Source: Deltaproteobacteria bacterium SG8_13 (GTDB lineage: Bacteria > Desulfobacterota > Desulfobacteria > Desulfobacterales > SG8-13). From it: a stretch of 64,000 bases of DNA. Each line of letters begins with the position of its first letter. Positions within the stretch are counted from its first letter, which is position 1. Under the pieces are notes generated by a model. The model did no database searches. It was not told where the DNA came from and saw only the letters and a list, made by a program, of their open reading frames with translations. The stretch spans positions 19,084-83,083 of the forward strand of contig LJNK01000005.1 of assembly GCA_001303025.1 (NCBI GenBank), read 5' to 3'. Positions 27,453 through 37,294 of the stretch are shown here, one piece after another. Position numbers and translations under genes: made by a program.

Positions 27453-28295
27453 TCAAGGGGTTTTACCTACCAGCTTCTCATAGGACGTTGCTTCTTCCAC
27501 ACGGCCGCGCTTGCGGCAGCCGGCAGCGTAAATTCGACTTTTGGTCCTCAGCATCCGAACGGCAGCTTCGGTTTGCGATTTGGACAGCCGGCCGCTTTCG
27601 ATGATTTTCAGCAGCGCTTGAATCCGGTACCGATCCAGGCCCGGTTGCCGGGAGAGCTGATCGCTGTGTCCACCGCGCTTGACGACCAGCGCGGTGGACA
27701 GTCGGTATACCGGGTACCGGCAGCTGACCCGCAACCAGAGGTCGTAGTCTTCACATGCCGGCAGACTCTCGTCGAACAGGCCCACCTGGTCGAACAGGCT
27801 GCGACGGATCATTACTGCCGACGGGCTGACCAGACACAGCTGCAGCGAGGGTTCAAAGATCATCCCCGACGGTTTGCGGTGCCTTTTTCTGGGGTTGACA
27901 CGCACGCCGTTGCGAATCCAGATCTCCTCGGTCTGGCAGACCACGGCGTCCGGATGCCGGTCAAAAAATGCCACCTGCAGGCCGAGTTTGGATGGAAGCC
28001 ACAGGTCGTCGGAGTCGAGAAATGCGAAGAATTCCCCCGACGCCGACCGGATGCCTGCGTTTCGGGCAGCGCTGACCCCCCGGTTTTTCTGCCGGAGCGT
28101 GCGAATCTTATCCCCGTAGCGATTCAATACTTCGGCGGTGGCATCGGTGGAGCCGTCATCCACCACGATCAACTCGTAATCCGGGTAATCCTGCGCCAAT
28201 ACCGAGTCGACGGCCTCGCCGACGATCCCTGCCCGGTTGTAGGTCGGGATGATGACGCTGACCAACGGAGGCTTATGGGCAAACGGGGGATTCAT
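27453..28295 (-). CDS. Family 2 glycosyltransferase
   Basis: A 280-residue GT-A-fold glycosyltransferase with PLVSVIIPTYNRAGIVGEAV, the first acidic motif in LIVVDDGSTD, GVSAARNAGI and the DXD-like FLDSDDLW. CEDYDLWLR is the usual acceptor-side motif. There is no membrane segment. Its start overlaps the stop of hrpA by 4 bp (ATGA), an unusual partner, and no other polysaccharide gene is nearby. Sugar donor and acceptor are unknown. Confidence 0.93.
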   Translation of the reverse strand: MNPPFAHKPPLVSVIIPTYNRAGIVGEAVDSVLAQDYPDYELIVVDDGSTDATAEVLNRYGDKIRTLRQKNRGVSAARNAGIRSASGEFFAFLDSDDLWLPSKLGLQVAFFDRHPDAVVCQTEEIWIRNGVRVNPRKRHRKPSGMIFEPSLQLCLVSPSAVMIRRSLFDQVGLFDESLPACEDYDLWLRVSCRYPVYRLSTALVVKRGGHSDQLSRQPGLDRYRIQALLKIIESGRLSKSQTEAAVRMLRTKSRIYAAGCRKRGRVEEATSYEKLVGKTP

Positions 28296-31200
28296 AGCAT
28301 CCTTTGTAGTACCTTCAACTTTTTTTCCAACCGCTTCTGCGACACCGGAATCGCCGTCCCCAGCTCCTGAGCGAACAAAGAGACATTGAATTCCTCCACC
28401 ATCCAGAAGTATTCTTCCAGTGCAGCCCTTTTTTCACCGGAAGTGTCGGCCGACAGGGAATCCAACATGCGCTGGAGCGCTTCGGTGAATTCATTGAACT
28501 GCTGGGCCTTGTGCCGATCTTTCTCACTGTCGACAGCGGCCCTTTCTACCCGTACGGCCCGGGCGGTCAAATAGCGCGGCAACTCGGCCAGTCGCCGACG
28601 ATCGTAAATGACCATAAAGTTACCCGGAATCAGGCGCTCCATTTGCCGCTTCACGTCAGCGCAGATCCGGGTCAGGACTCTGTTGGCAGCATTGGCAGTC
28701 TCCAGCCGCAAAACCCTTTTTTGCGCCGTGTCCCAGGCCCGCATCACCGGCAGCACATCTTCCATCAGCTGTTGCCCCGCCGGGTAGATGCGGCGGCCAA
28801 CCTGTGCGGCATATTCCGCAAACACCCGCTGGTTGCGGATGTTCCGGCAGAAAAGGCTGTCAGTCACCGCATCGAACATCTGCCGGCCGAACTTCCGGTT
28901 GCCGCCGAAGGCCGCTGCGGCTGCAGCCAGCTCGGCAGGCAGCAGCAGGCTTTTTTTCAGAAACCGCAACTCCCGCGCAAAGCGGGCGCGGTAAAGGGCG
29001 GCGACACCTCGACGGTGCGCCTGCGCGGCGGCATCCGAATTGCGAAACAGCCGCAGGTCGATACGACCGCTGTCGCTGTCGACCTGCAAACCGGGAAATA
29101 CGGTCCACGAAGTTGTGCTTCCGCTGGCCACCTCGATAGCTTCGGGCAGGTCGCCAAAATCCCATCCGGTAACATCGCGCCGCTCCCATTTTTCCCGCAG
29201 GGCATCCCATTGCTGCAAGTGCAGCTCCTGGGAAATATCCTGCTTCAATATGGATCGATCCCTTCCGGCCCGCAGGATTTCACCGCCCGGCCCGGTTACG
29301 GCAAACCGCATGTTCAAGTACTCGGGAAGCGAATCGGCTGCCCATGCATCGGCCGGTATGCTGATGCCGAAGCGACGAAAGATGAACTCGGCCAGCACAC
29401 TGATCAGAGAACCTCCGCTGCGCGGCATCTCGGCGACAACGATTGCCACAGTTTCAGACACCGGTACGAGTCGCTTGCGATATTTCTTGGGAAGCGCCTT
29501 GATGAGCGCCGTCAGTTTTTCCTCCAGCAAACCGGGTACCAGCCACTCGGATGCTTCGGCCGTTACCCTGGGGGCGACGTCGGAGGGCACCCGGACGGTG
29601 AGGCCGTCCTGATCGCTTCCCGGATCGAAGTGATAGTCGGCGGGAAATACCCGGTTGCCCAGTGCCACCTGCCGTGGAAACCGCGACAAGATCTCTTCAC
29701 CCGGCTGGTAGATCATGACATCGCTCCTGCGCATGCGAAGAAAACCGTCGCCGTTGCGCTCCCGGATCCGTTTTTCCAGTCCCGGCATATCGGTCACCAC
29801 CCCCAGCCGCTTTGCGTAGAAACGCTCCAGCTGATCGTCGCCGACCAGCATATCGCGCCTGCGGATCCTCTCCTCCAGACCGCGCACCTCGTCGATCAGC
29901 GCGCGGTTGTGTCTCATAAACGGCAAGGGATTGCGAACATCTCCGTCCACCAGTGCGCGGCGGATGAATATTTCAGTGGCCTGGACAGGATCGATGGGGC
30001 CGTAGGCCACTGTGCGCTGCGGAACGATGATCAGACCGAAAAGGCTGATTTGCTCGGATGCCACCACCTGCTCGCGTTTCACCGACCAGTGCGGAGCCGT
30101 ATAGGTGGAGCGGCAAAAGTCCCGACCGATTTCTTCGATCCATTCGGCCTGAACCGTCGCCACCGAGCGTGCAAACAGGCGCGATGTTCTCACCATCTCT
30201 GCGGCTACGATCCACTGCGCCTCCGTGTTGAAAACCCCCGAGCCGGGAAACAGCATCACCTCGCGGCCCCTGGCAGCAGAATAAAGGTTCTTATCCTTTC
30301 GGTGAGCGACATTGGATAAAAATCCGCTGAGCACGGCCCTGTGAATCCCTTCGTAGCGAACATTTTCATCGCTCGTCGTCCCGGCTTTGGCCCGCAGCCG
30401 GTTTTCCTTCAGAATCTGGTGAACCTGCCGATGGATGTCCTGCCATTCCCGCATGCGTCGATAGGAAAGAAAATGCTGACGGCAGTATTTTCTCATCTGG
30501 CTGCCGGTATTGCGGATGGCCTGGCGCTGATGATACTGCTTCCAGATGTTGAGCACGGTAAGGAAATCCGACTTCGGATCCTGAAACGGCGCCTGCATCC
30601 GGTCCGCCTCATCGGCGCTGTCCGCCGGGCGCTCCCGCGGGTCCTGAATGCTCAGGGCGGCCGCAATAATGACGACCTCCTCCAGAACGCCCAAATCCCG
30701 GGCTTCGATCAGCATGCGCGCCAGCCGGGGATCGATGGGCAGCCGTGCCATCAGCCGGCCTGTTTTTGTCAGCCGGTATGCCGCCGACGAAGGTGGCTGC
30801 CGGTCGTTTTCCTTCCCGCGCGGGGTCCTGCGACTTCTTTTTGCCGGCGGCGGCTTTTTCTCGATGGCGCCCAGCTCTTCCAGCAGGCGGTATCCGTCTT
30901 TGACGCTTCGTGGGTCCGGGGTGTCGATAAACGGGAAAGCGTTGATATCACCCAGATTCAACGACATCATCCGCAGGATGACTTCCGCCAGGTTGGACCG
31001 CAGGATTTCCGGCAGGGTGTGGGTCGGGCGCTGCTCGTAATCTTCTCCGGAAAAAAGACGGATACACACACCACTCCGGACCCGTCCGCAGCGCCCCTTG
31101 CGCTGGTCGGCGCTGCTCTTTGACACCGGCACGATCGGCAAGGCGGTGGTGCGCGATCGGGGATTGTACCGGGAGATGCGCGCCAGTCCGGTGTCCACCA

Positions 31201-32317
31201 CGTATTTTATCCCCGGTATGGTCAGAGACGTTTCCGCCACGTTGGTCGCCACCACGATTTTTCTTTTGCCGCCGGAGGCAAAAACCCTGGATTGCTGGGC
31301 TGCGGTCAACCTGGCGAAAAGCGGCAGGATGCGGGCCCTGGCTGCATGGTTGTCTGCCAGCAGGTCGCAGCACTCCCGGATGTCCTGCTCGGTGGGCATG
31401 AATACCAGCACATCGCCGTCGAATCCGGTGGCGATGATTTTATCGACCGCATCGACAGCGGTTTCCACATGGCCCGGCTCTTCGACCCGTGCGCCGGGCG
31501 GAGTGCGAAACAGCGGATCGTCCGGGTAGTAGAGCACATCCACCGGGAAAAGCCGACCCGACACATCGACGATCGGCGCATGATCGAACGCCTGCGAAAA
31601 CTTTTCCGTGTCGATGGTGGCCGAAGTGATAATCAGTTTCAGCTCGCTGCGCTTTTTGAGCAGGGTTCGGATCAGGCCGAGGCTGAAATCGATGTTCAGG
31701 CTTCTTTCGTGGGCCTCGTCCACGATGATCGTGTCGTATTCGCGCAGATAAGGGTCGACCTGGGCCTCGGCCAGCAAAATGCCGTCCGTCATGACTTTTA
31801 TGAATGCATCCTTGCGGGTGCGGTCCTGAAAGCGGATTTTGTACCCGACCGAGCGGTTCGGTTCCTCGCCCAGCTCTTCGGCAATCCGGCGGGCTATCGA
31901 TGTGGCCGCGATTCTTCTGGGCTGGGTGCAGCCGATTTTACCGTCGATCCCCCGGCCGGCCGCCAGGCACATCTTCGGCAGCTGGGTGCTTTTGCCGGAA
32001 CCGGTCTCACCGGATACGATGACGACCTGGTTTTTTCGAATCGCGCCGATGATATCGTCCTTTCGGGCGGTAATCGGCAGGGTGGGATCAAAGGACACCC
32101 GGGGGCAACGGGGCCGTCGTCGCCTGCGGCGATCAGCTGACGACTGCAGACGGTCTTTGAGCTGTTTCAGCTGCTTTTCGATGCCGCTTTGGGTTCTTTT
32201 GTCTGCACCCGCTTTTTCCAGGCGCCGGAGGGCCCGAGCGGCCTTAAAACGGTCTTCGGCCAGCGCGCGGGGCAGCAGAGAGTTGATTTGTTTCAGCAAT
32301 TTGTCCATGATTGACAT
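28292..32317 (-). CDS. hrpA: HrpA-type DEAH-box ATP-dependent RNA helicase
   Basis: A protein of about 1341 residues, the length of bacterial HrpA. Motifs: Q-like N-terminus, Walker A VSGETGSGKSTQLPK, DEAH in IIVDEAHERSLNID, SAT in IITSATID, VLVFMPTEQDIRE, and QRKGRCGRVRSGVCIRLFS (motif VI). It is followed by HA2, OB-fold and the long HrpA C-terminal DUF3418 region. HrpA acts on RNA, for example in mRNA processing or collided-ribosome rescue. The start is uncertain: ATG 32317 or 32308 both lack an evident ribosome site, and a longer frame begins at 32374. The coupled downstream glycosyltransferase is unrelated in known function. Confidence 0.95.
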   Translation of the reverse strand: MSIMDKLLKQINSLLPRALAEDRFKAARALRRLEKAGADKRTQSGIEKQLKQLKDRLQSSADRRRRRRPRCPRVSFDPTLPITARKDDIIGAIRKNQVVIVSGETGSGKSTQLPKMCLAAGRGIDGKIGCTQPRRIAATSIARRIAEELGEEPNRSVGYKIRFQDRTRKDAFIKVMTDGILLAEAQVDPYLREYDTIIVDEAHERSLNIDFSLGLIRTLLKKRSELKLIITSATIDTEKFSQAFDHAPIVDVSGRLFPVDVLYYPDDPLFRTPPGARVEEPGHVETAVDAVDKIIATGFDGDVLVFMPTEQDIRECCDLLADNHAARARILPLFARLTAAQQSRVFASGGKRKIVVATNVAETSLTIPGIKYVVDTGLARISRYNPRSRTTALPIVPVSKSSADQRKGRCGRVRSGVCIRLFSGEDYEQRPTHTLPEILRSNLAEVILRMMSLNLGDINAFPFIDTPDPRSVKDGYRLLEELGAIEKKPPPAKRSRRTPRGKENDRQPPSSAAYRLTKTGRLMARLPIDPRLARMLIEARDLGVLEEVVIIAAALSIQDPRERPADSADEADRMQAPFQDPKSDFLTVLNIWKQYHQRQAIRNTGSQMRKYCRQHFLSYRRMREWQDIHRQVHQILKENRLRAKAGTTSDENVRYEGIHRAVLSGFLSNVAHRKDKNLYSAARGREVMLFPGSGVFNTEAQWIVAAEMVRTSRLFARSVATVQAEWIEEIGRDFCRSTYTAPHWSVKREQVVASEQISLFGLIIVPQRTVAYGPIDPVQATEIFIRRALVDGDVRNPLPFMRHNRALIDEVRGLEERIRRRDMLVGDDQLERFYAKRLGVVTDMPGLEKRIRERNGDGFLRMRRSDVMIYQPGEEILSRFPRQVALGNRVFPADYHFDPGSDQDGLTVRVPSDVAPRVTAEASEWLVPGLLEEKLTALIKALPKKYRKRLVPVSETVAIVVAEMPRSGGSLISVLAEFIFRRFGISIPADAWAADSLPEYLNMRFAVTGPGGEILRAGRDRSILKQDISQELHLQQWDALREKWERRDVTGWDFGDLPEAIEVASGSTTSWTVFPGLQVDSDSGRIDLRLFRNSDAAAQAHRRGVAALYRARFARELRFLKKSLLLPAELAAAAAAFGGNRKFGRQMFDAVTDSLFCRNIRNQRVFAEYAAQVGRRIYPAGQQLMEDVLPVMRAWDTAQKRVLRLETANAANRVLTRICADVKRQMERLIPGNFMVIYDRRRLAELPRYLTARAVRVERAAVDSEKDRHKAQQFNEFTEALQRMLDSLSADTSGEKRAALEEYFWMVEEFNVSLFAQELGTAIPVSQKRLEKKLKVLQRML

Positions 32318-32417
32318 GTAACCGGGGTGGCCTTCGTCACCGGCGATTGTATCGTCGACGCCATTTTTACACAAACCTTCACGTCCCGTTCAGACAGGCG
32401 GCAGGATGCGAAACGGG

Positions 32418-32435
32418 TGTATGTACCGGTATACA
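32418..32435. promoter_or_regulatory. Small inverted repeat upstream of the selenoprotein oxidoreductase
   Basis: TGTAT (32418-32422) and ATACA (32431-32435) form an inverted repeat with an 8-bp centre in an AT-rich stretch about 75 bp before the start at 32510. It may be an operator or overlap a promoter; evidence is weak. Confidence 0.25.
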
Positions 32436-32509
32436 ATGGATATTTTTATTGATCAATGCCGGATAACCGTTTAAATGGAAGGATGGTAAACCCCAACCGA
32501 GGAGGTCTC

Positions 32510-33853
32510 ATGGATAAATTCGTGATCATCGGTGGCGATGCGGCCGGCATGAGCGCTGCCAGCAGGGCAAAGCGCAGCGTTCCGTCGATGGCCGTAACGG
32601 TTTTCGAAAAAACCCCGGATGTCTCGTATAGCGCCTGAAACCTGCCGTACAACATTGCCGATCCCCGGCGGGGAATCGAAGATCTGGTAGTAAGAAGGGC
32701 GGAGGTATTCCGGGAAAAGCAGGGAATCGATCTGCGAACGGCTCATACCGTCACTCGCATCGACCGGTCGGGCAAAACCGTTTCGGGCACCACGGCGGAT
32801 GGCAAAGCATTTGAGTCTGCCTATGACAAATTGCTGATCGCCACCGGTGCCGCCCCTGTCAAAGCCGAGGTTCCCGGCATCGATCTTCCCGGCGTGATGG
32901 TACTGAAAACCCTGGAAGACGGACGCCGGATCAAGCAGTTTCTGGCGGAGAGCCGGGTGCGGCAGGCAGTGATCGTCGGAATGGGATACGTTGCCCTGGA
33001 GATGGCTGAGAGCCTGCGGCAGCTGGGTCTGGATGTGTCGATGGTCAAACCGAAACCGAGATTTTTGCCCTGGCTGGAGGAAACCCTTGCCGACGTGGTC
33101 TACCGGGAACTGGAAGAAAACGGCGTGCAGCTTCATACCGGCTGCGCGCTCGAACGGATCGAGGCCGACGCAAACCGCCTGAAGGTGATATGCTCCGGGC
33201 TGGAATCGGACTGCGACATGGTGCTGGTTGCGGTTGGTGTAACGCCCAACAGCCGGATCGCCGCCCAGGCCGGCCTTGACCTGGGACCGGCCGGGGCGAT
33301 TGCGGTCAACCGGCAGACGCAAACCTCCGATGCCGACATCTACGCGGCCGGCGACTGCGCCGACGCCCATCACGTCGTCACGGGACGCAAGACCTGGGTC
33401 CCGCTGGCCCTGCGGGCCAACCGGGCGGGCTGGGCAGCCGCGGATGCCGTCTGCGGCCGGCCGGTTGAGCTGCAAGGCGTTGCCGGCACGGCCGTTTTCC
33501 GTGTGTTCACTCTGCAGGTGGCCCGCACCGGATTGACTCTCGCCGAAGCCGGGGAAGCCGGATTCGAACCGGTGGAAAACTGGATCGAGAGCCGCTCGAG
33601 AGCCCACACCCAGACAGGTGCTGCCGGCATATGGGTAAACCTGATCGGCGACAAAAAGAGCGGGCGGCTGCTGGGGGCCCAGATGGTCGGCAAAGAGGGA
33701 GTGGCACACCGGATCAACGCACCGGCAGTGGCCCTGCACGCCAAGATGACGGTGGAGCAGTTCTATCAGACCGATCTGGCCTATGCGCCACCGTTCGGCC
33801 CAACCTGGGATCCGTGCCTGGTAGCTGCCAGCCAGCTGCTGAAAAAGCTCTAA
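32510..33853 (+). CDS. Selenocysteine-containing CoA-disulfide-reductase-like FAD oxidoreductase
   Basis: A 447-residue protein if the TGA at 32636-32638 is read as selenocysteine (residue 43). Before it lies the FAD-binding start [20 protein letters not shown]. The UGA falls in SYSA-U-NLPYNI, exactly where CoA-disulfide reductases and NADH oxidases of this family have their single redox cysteine (SYxxCGLPY). The same frame continues with [10 protein letters not shown], an NAD(P)-binding site [27 protein letters not shown] and a C-terminal dimerisation domain. A GAGGAGG site precedes ATG 32510. The neighbouring YjbQ gene starts 15 bp later. Expected reaction: NAD(P)H-dependent reduction of a disulfide, persulfide, polysulfide or oxygen species. 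The Gly after the usual Cys is Asn here. Homology is clear; the Sec reading is inferred from conserved context. Confidence 0.87.
32660..32677 (+). promoter_or_regulatory. Candidate bacterial SECIS hairpin (oxidoreductase)
   Basis: Starting 21 nt after the UGA, GATCCCC pairs with GGGG-AUC (one bulged A) around a GGC loop. An alternative hairpin, GCCG/CGGC at 32657-32669, overlaps it. Spacing is a little longer than in the other four UGA genes of this window. Confidence 0.5.
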
Positions 33854-33867
33854 CGCAGGGAGTCAAC

Positions 33868-34284
33868 ATGAAAAGCTATCGCAAGGAACTGTGGTTCGAA
33901 GTTCCCGCCCGACGCGCGTTTATCAACATCACCCCCCAGGTGGAAGCCTGCCTGGCCGAAAGCGGCATCCGGGAGGGTTTGTGTCTGGTAAACGCCATGC
34001 ACATCACCGCCTCGGTCTTTATCAACGACGACGAGTCCGGGCTGCACCACGACTATGAAATCTGGCTGGAAAAGCTCGCCCCCCACGCTCCGGTTTCCCA
34101 GTACCGGCACAACGTGGGCGAGGACAATGCCGATGCGCACATGAAACGGCAGGTCATGGGCCGCGAAGCGGTGGTGGCGATCACCGAAGGCCGGCTCGAT
34201 TTCGGCACCTGGGAACGGATATTTTACGGGGAATTCGACGGACGCCGCCGCAAACGGGTTCTGGTGAAAATTATCGGTGAATAA
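33868..34284 (+). CDS. YjbQ/UPF0047 family protein
   Basis: A 138-residue protein of the YjbQ family, with [38 protein letters not shown], the conserved His in QYRHN and a terminal [17 protein letters not shown] motif with [10 protein letters not shown]. Members bind metal at a His/Cys site and some show thiamin-phosphate synthase activity in vitro. A CAGGGAG site precedes ATG 33868, 15 bp after the selenoprotein stop, so the two are likely co-transcribed. The functional link is not clear. Confidence 0.9.
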   Translation: MKSYRKELWFEVPARRAFINITPQVEACLAESGIREGLCLVNAMHITASVFINDDESGLHHDYEIWLEKLAPHAPVSQYRHNVGEDNADAHMKRQVMGREAVVAITEGRLDFGTWERIFYGEFDGRRRKRVLVKIIGE

Positions 34285-34737
34285 GGGCATCAACACCGCA
34301 TGACGCTTGAATCGAACCGGTGCTGCGAAGAAATCTCAGCTTTTGCAGTTAACCAGAACTTCATACAGCCTTGTAAACCGCAGCTTCACAGTGGTGGCGG
34401 AGGAACAATTTTCACCCTGTCTTTTCGACAAAGAAATCGGTTCAGAAAATGATTGACAGCGCATGCGATTTTCAATAGTGCTTATGCATGGCATTGACCA
34501 TTTGTTACCATGGAAGTTCCGCTCTCCGCCGCGCCCCTGCGAAATCCACGAATGAAACTCCGGACGTAATCGCTGCCTGATAGAAATTTCATCGCTTCGC
34601 TGACACTTCAATTGACCCTTTTGCTCCATTGAACTTCGATCAACCACCGGATCTGTTTTATCGGGGATAGATGCCTTCACAGATTTTCGATGGGGTTGAT
34701 GCACAGCTTCGAACAACGACAACAAAAGGGGGAAATC
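34285..34737. other. AT-richer intergenic region
   Basis: No convincing gene. Open frames here are short, have unusual composition and lack ribosome sites. The drop in GC content starts here and continues to about 36200, suggesting an acquired or decayed segment, but no insertion-sequence ends or transposase motifs were recognised. Confidence 0.5.
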
Positions 34738-35157
34738 ATGTGGAGAAAATATGCATATGTTCAAGTGGTCGTGGCAGCTATTTTTTTCTGTTTTGTGACC
34801 ACTGTCGTTGCTGCAACGGATTACAAGGAATTAGGCGGAGTTTGGGAAAACCCGCAATATGGGGAAGGGGTCTGGAAATTACGTATTGGCGCTGACGGTT
34901 CATATGAATCTTTCGCTAAGGTAAAAGCTTCCACGAGCACTTTTAAAGGAAAATGTAAAGTGGTCGAAAAATGGACAGATTCAGAGGGTTGTCTCTGTTA
35001 TAAAACGATACTTCTTTCAGACACGGGCGAGAAGTCTTTTTGCCTGATGAAAATTAGTCCTTCTGGCAAAATACTCGAATACGTCGAAGATTCTAAAGAA
35101 TACCCAAGGTTTTTTAACTCAGAAGTCTACACTTACCGCAAGCTTTACAGAAAGTAG
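34738..35157 (+). CDS. Small secreted protein of unknown function
   Basis: A 139-residue protein with a signal peptide (VQVVVAAIFFCFVTTVVAAT, cleavage probably after VAA). The mature part starts with a lipocalin- or DUF2147-like GGVWENPQYGEGVWKLRIG segment followed by several beta-strand-like stretches and three Cys. The ATG at 34738 has AAGGGGG upstream; the upstream in-frame ATG at 34690 would spoil the signal. Codon use is more AT-rich than most of the window, so acquisition is possible. No partner genes. Confidence 0.7.
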   Translation: MWRKYAYVQVVVAAIFFCFVTTVVAATDYKELGGVWENPQYGEGVWKLRIGADGSYESFAKVKASTSTFKGKCKVVEKWTDSEGCLCYKTILLSDTGEKSFCLMKISPSGKILEYVEDSKEYPRFFNSEVYTYRKLYRK

Positions 35158-35314
35158 AATAATTTCGATATCAGCGAAAACGGACTGCAGCATACAAATT
35201 CCCTGATCCTTGATGCAAGGTTCGTGATTAAATTAAATCCGCCGGTGTTGCGCTGGCACCGGTGACTGGCGAAACATTCGCAGTGAGTATGGTTATAGAA
35301 ACGGATTTTAAATT

Positions 35315-35715
35315 ATGAAACGTAAGGCCGCTGACAATGATATTTCAAATTCTTCGTTAATCCTAATTCGATTAGTCCGAAAAATTCCTATTATTTACTT
35401 TCCATCTGCTGTTATTGTGTTGGTCATCTGTTTCATTTTTAGATGGCGTTCTTTAGATAATATTGGGAACGGATTTATATATGGTCCCTGGGTCTGGTAT
35501 TGTTCGGCGCTTTGACTTTTGCAGCGAATACAGTGCCGAACCAACTCTCTCAACTCTCACTCCCAAAATACAAGCGCACCTCTCCTAGGCGCCTTCAAGA
35601 AGCCGGGAGTGATGATTCTCAAACTAGAGCTGAGGGAAAAAATTTCTTTTTTACGATTTTAATATGTGGAGCATTTTTACTTGTGACCGGGCTTTTTCTG
35701 AAAATTGTGTGGTGA
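35315..35715 (+). pseudogene. Frameshifted small membrane protein
   Basis: Frame one, from ATG 35315, codes MKRKAADNDISNSS then a hydrophobic helix (IIYFPSAVIVLVICFIF) and RWRSLDNIG, ending in TGA at 35513. From about 35460 the plausible coding moves to another frame (IYIWSLGLVLFGALTFAANT), which continues through a polar loop to a final helix FFFTILICGAFLLVTGLFLK and stops at 35715. Joined by one frameshift it would be a protein of about 132 residues with three membrane helices. It may be a genuine pseudogene or a sequencing error. Product not recognised. Confidence 0.5.
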
Positions 35716-36245
35716 TGTATACCATCCTCAGGAGCAGACAGGGACAACTTGCGTGGTTTATCGTAAGGGCATGAAGGTTAGCACCATTCTGATCGCCTGC
35801 TGCTAAGCGCAACCGATAGTTGTTTGGCTGCACATGGCACCGATTTCTGCGGTGTAAAGCAGCGCCCAAAATGGCAGGGCGCAGAACCGGGCTATAACAG
35901 CTCACCGTCATACCCTCGTGAACTTACAGCAGGATAAGACGCTAGGCACAAGTGCCCGTTTGCATCCATTTCGGATTTCTCGATCATTTTATTTCCCCGG
36001 ATTGACATCGAGCAACCGCCGACATCTATTGCTGCAGCAATGGCCGCTGTTACCCCAGCGGACCTTTTGCCCTGCCGAAGAGGCATCCCGCTTTATTGAA
36101 AGTGAAGCCCTTTTTTATCCCGGAGCTGACCTCGGAATTGTAAAATAAATGTAAAAGAATGAAATGCATTATATTTCGATACGATAGTGTATTACGATCG
36201 AAATCCGATTGCATTCGGACTGAAGGGGAACAGGACACGGTACAG
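35716..36245. other. Long spacer with a perfect hairpin
   Basis: No gene seen over 530 bp. A 6-bp perfect stem, GCGCCC (35862-35867) and GGGCGC (35877-35882) with a 9-base loop, lies in the middle and has no T-tract. The last 100 bp are AT-rich and probably contain the promoter of the following hemolysin III gene (for example TATATT near 36170), without a clear -35 box. Confidence 0.45.
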
Positions 36246-36899
36246 ATGGTAACGAGTCTCAATTGCTATAGCCACGGTGAAGAGATTGCCAATGGCATCA
36301 CACACGGGATCGGTATTATCCTGGCGATTGCCGCCCTGGGTGTCCTGACCGCATTTGCCGGCATCTACGGCGATGCCTGGCATGTCGTCAGCGTCAGTAT
36401 TTACGGTACAACCCTGATCCTGCTTTACACGGCGTCGACGCTATACCACAGCATCCAAAATCCCCGGGCAAAAAGCATTTTGCAGCTCCTGGATCACTCT
36501 GCCATATACCTGCTCATTGCAGGGACCTACACGCCGTTTACTATCGTAAGTCTTCGCGGTCCATGGGGCTGGTGGCTCTTTGGGGTCGTTTGGGGCTTGG
36601 CGATTGCCGGGGCGCTGTTTCAGTTGTCGGTGATGAGACGCTACCGCGCAGTGTCTATGATACTGTATATCGGAATGGGATGGGCGATCATAGTGGCGAT
36701 CAAGCCGCTGATCGCAGCAGTTGCAACCGGCGGCATCGTCCTTCTCCTTTTGGGCGGACTCGCCTACACGAGCGGCATTGTATTCTATAGTTGGAAAAGA
36801 TTGAAATTTCACCATGCCGTATGGCACCTTTTTGTACTAACCGGAAGTATCCTTCATTTTTTTGCCGTGTTATTCTACGTCTTGCCGATTCCGGGGTAA
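36246..36899 (+). CDS. Hemolysin III / PAQR-like membrane protein
   Basis: A 217-residue protein with seven hydrophobic helices, starting from ATG 36246, which matches the usual family N-terminus (YSHGEEIANGITHGIGI). Conserved metal-site and family residues include STLYHSI, LLDHSAIYLLIAGTYTPF and the C-terminal HHAVWHLFVLTGSILHFFAV with its paired His. Hemolysin III proteins are bacterial members of the adiponectin-receptor-like superfamily; their role is unclear and haemolysis is not implied. It stands alone. An in-frame ATG at 36159 is possible but adds an atypical N-terminus. Confidence 0.92.
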   Translation: MVTSLNCYSHGEEIANGITHGIGIILAIAALGVLTAFAGIYGDAWHVVSVSIYGTTLILLYTASTLYHSIQNPRAKSILQLLDHSAIYLLIAGTYTPFTIVSLRGPWGWWLFGVVWGLAIAGALFQLSVMRRYRAVSMILYIGMGWAIIVAIKPLIAAVATGGIVLLLLGGLAYTSGIVFYSWKRLKFHHAVWHLFVLTGSILHFFAVLFYVLPIPG

Positions 36900-37275
36900 G
36901 AAAAATCGACCAAAGGTAAAAGCAGCAACCCGCGTGACTGCGCCGCATCCCGTTTGTTTCACTTCGCGCCACCCTCTTGCGACGGGCACAGCAGCCTCTG
37001 TGGCATCTGCCCGCCTGCCCGCGCGCGTACCAACCTTGCCGGAAAACCGTTTTGTCCACACGTAAGGTTTATCTGAAAACATGATGGCGCATACGCTAAC
37101 AGTTGCGGGGCCGACACGTCGATGCAGTTTCCGGATATGAGAAATGCCAATTGGGGCAGGTGCAACCGGTGGAATGAAACCCTCTGCGATTTCGGTTGCC
37201 GTAATCAGGATGGCGTTGACGCCCCCTTTCCGGCCGACGATCCGGAACGAAGAGCTGTTGGAAAACACCACACTA

Positions 37276-37294
37276 GTGTTGCAAATCTCAACAC
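37276..37294. promoter_or_regulatory. Inverted repeat, candidate enhancer site for a sigma-54 activator
   Basis: GTGTTG (37276-37281) and CAACAC (37289-37294) form a perfect 6-bp inverted repeat with a 7-bp centre, about 180 bp upstream of the sigma-54 promoter. Spacing and symmetry suit an NtrC-type activator site. Confidence 0.45.

Noticed and set aside
34336..34764. Minus-strand open frame in the AT-richer spacer
   Set aside because: It overlaps the signal peptide of the secreted protein at 34738, has no ribosome site and resembles no family; transposase-like features were looked for and not found.
36870..37271. Minus-strand open frame in the spacer before the GcvH-like genes
   Set aside because: No ribosome site, no recognisable domain, atypical residue composition; more likely chance in non-coding DNA.
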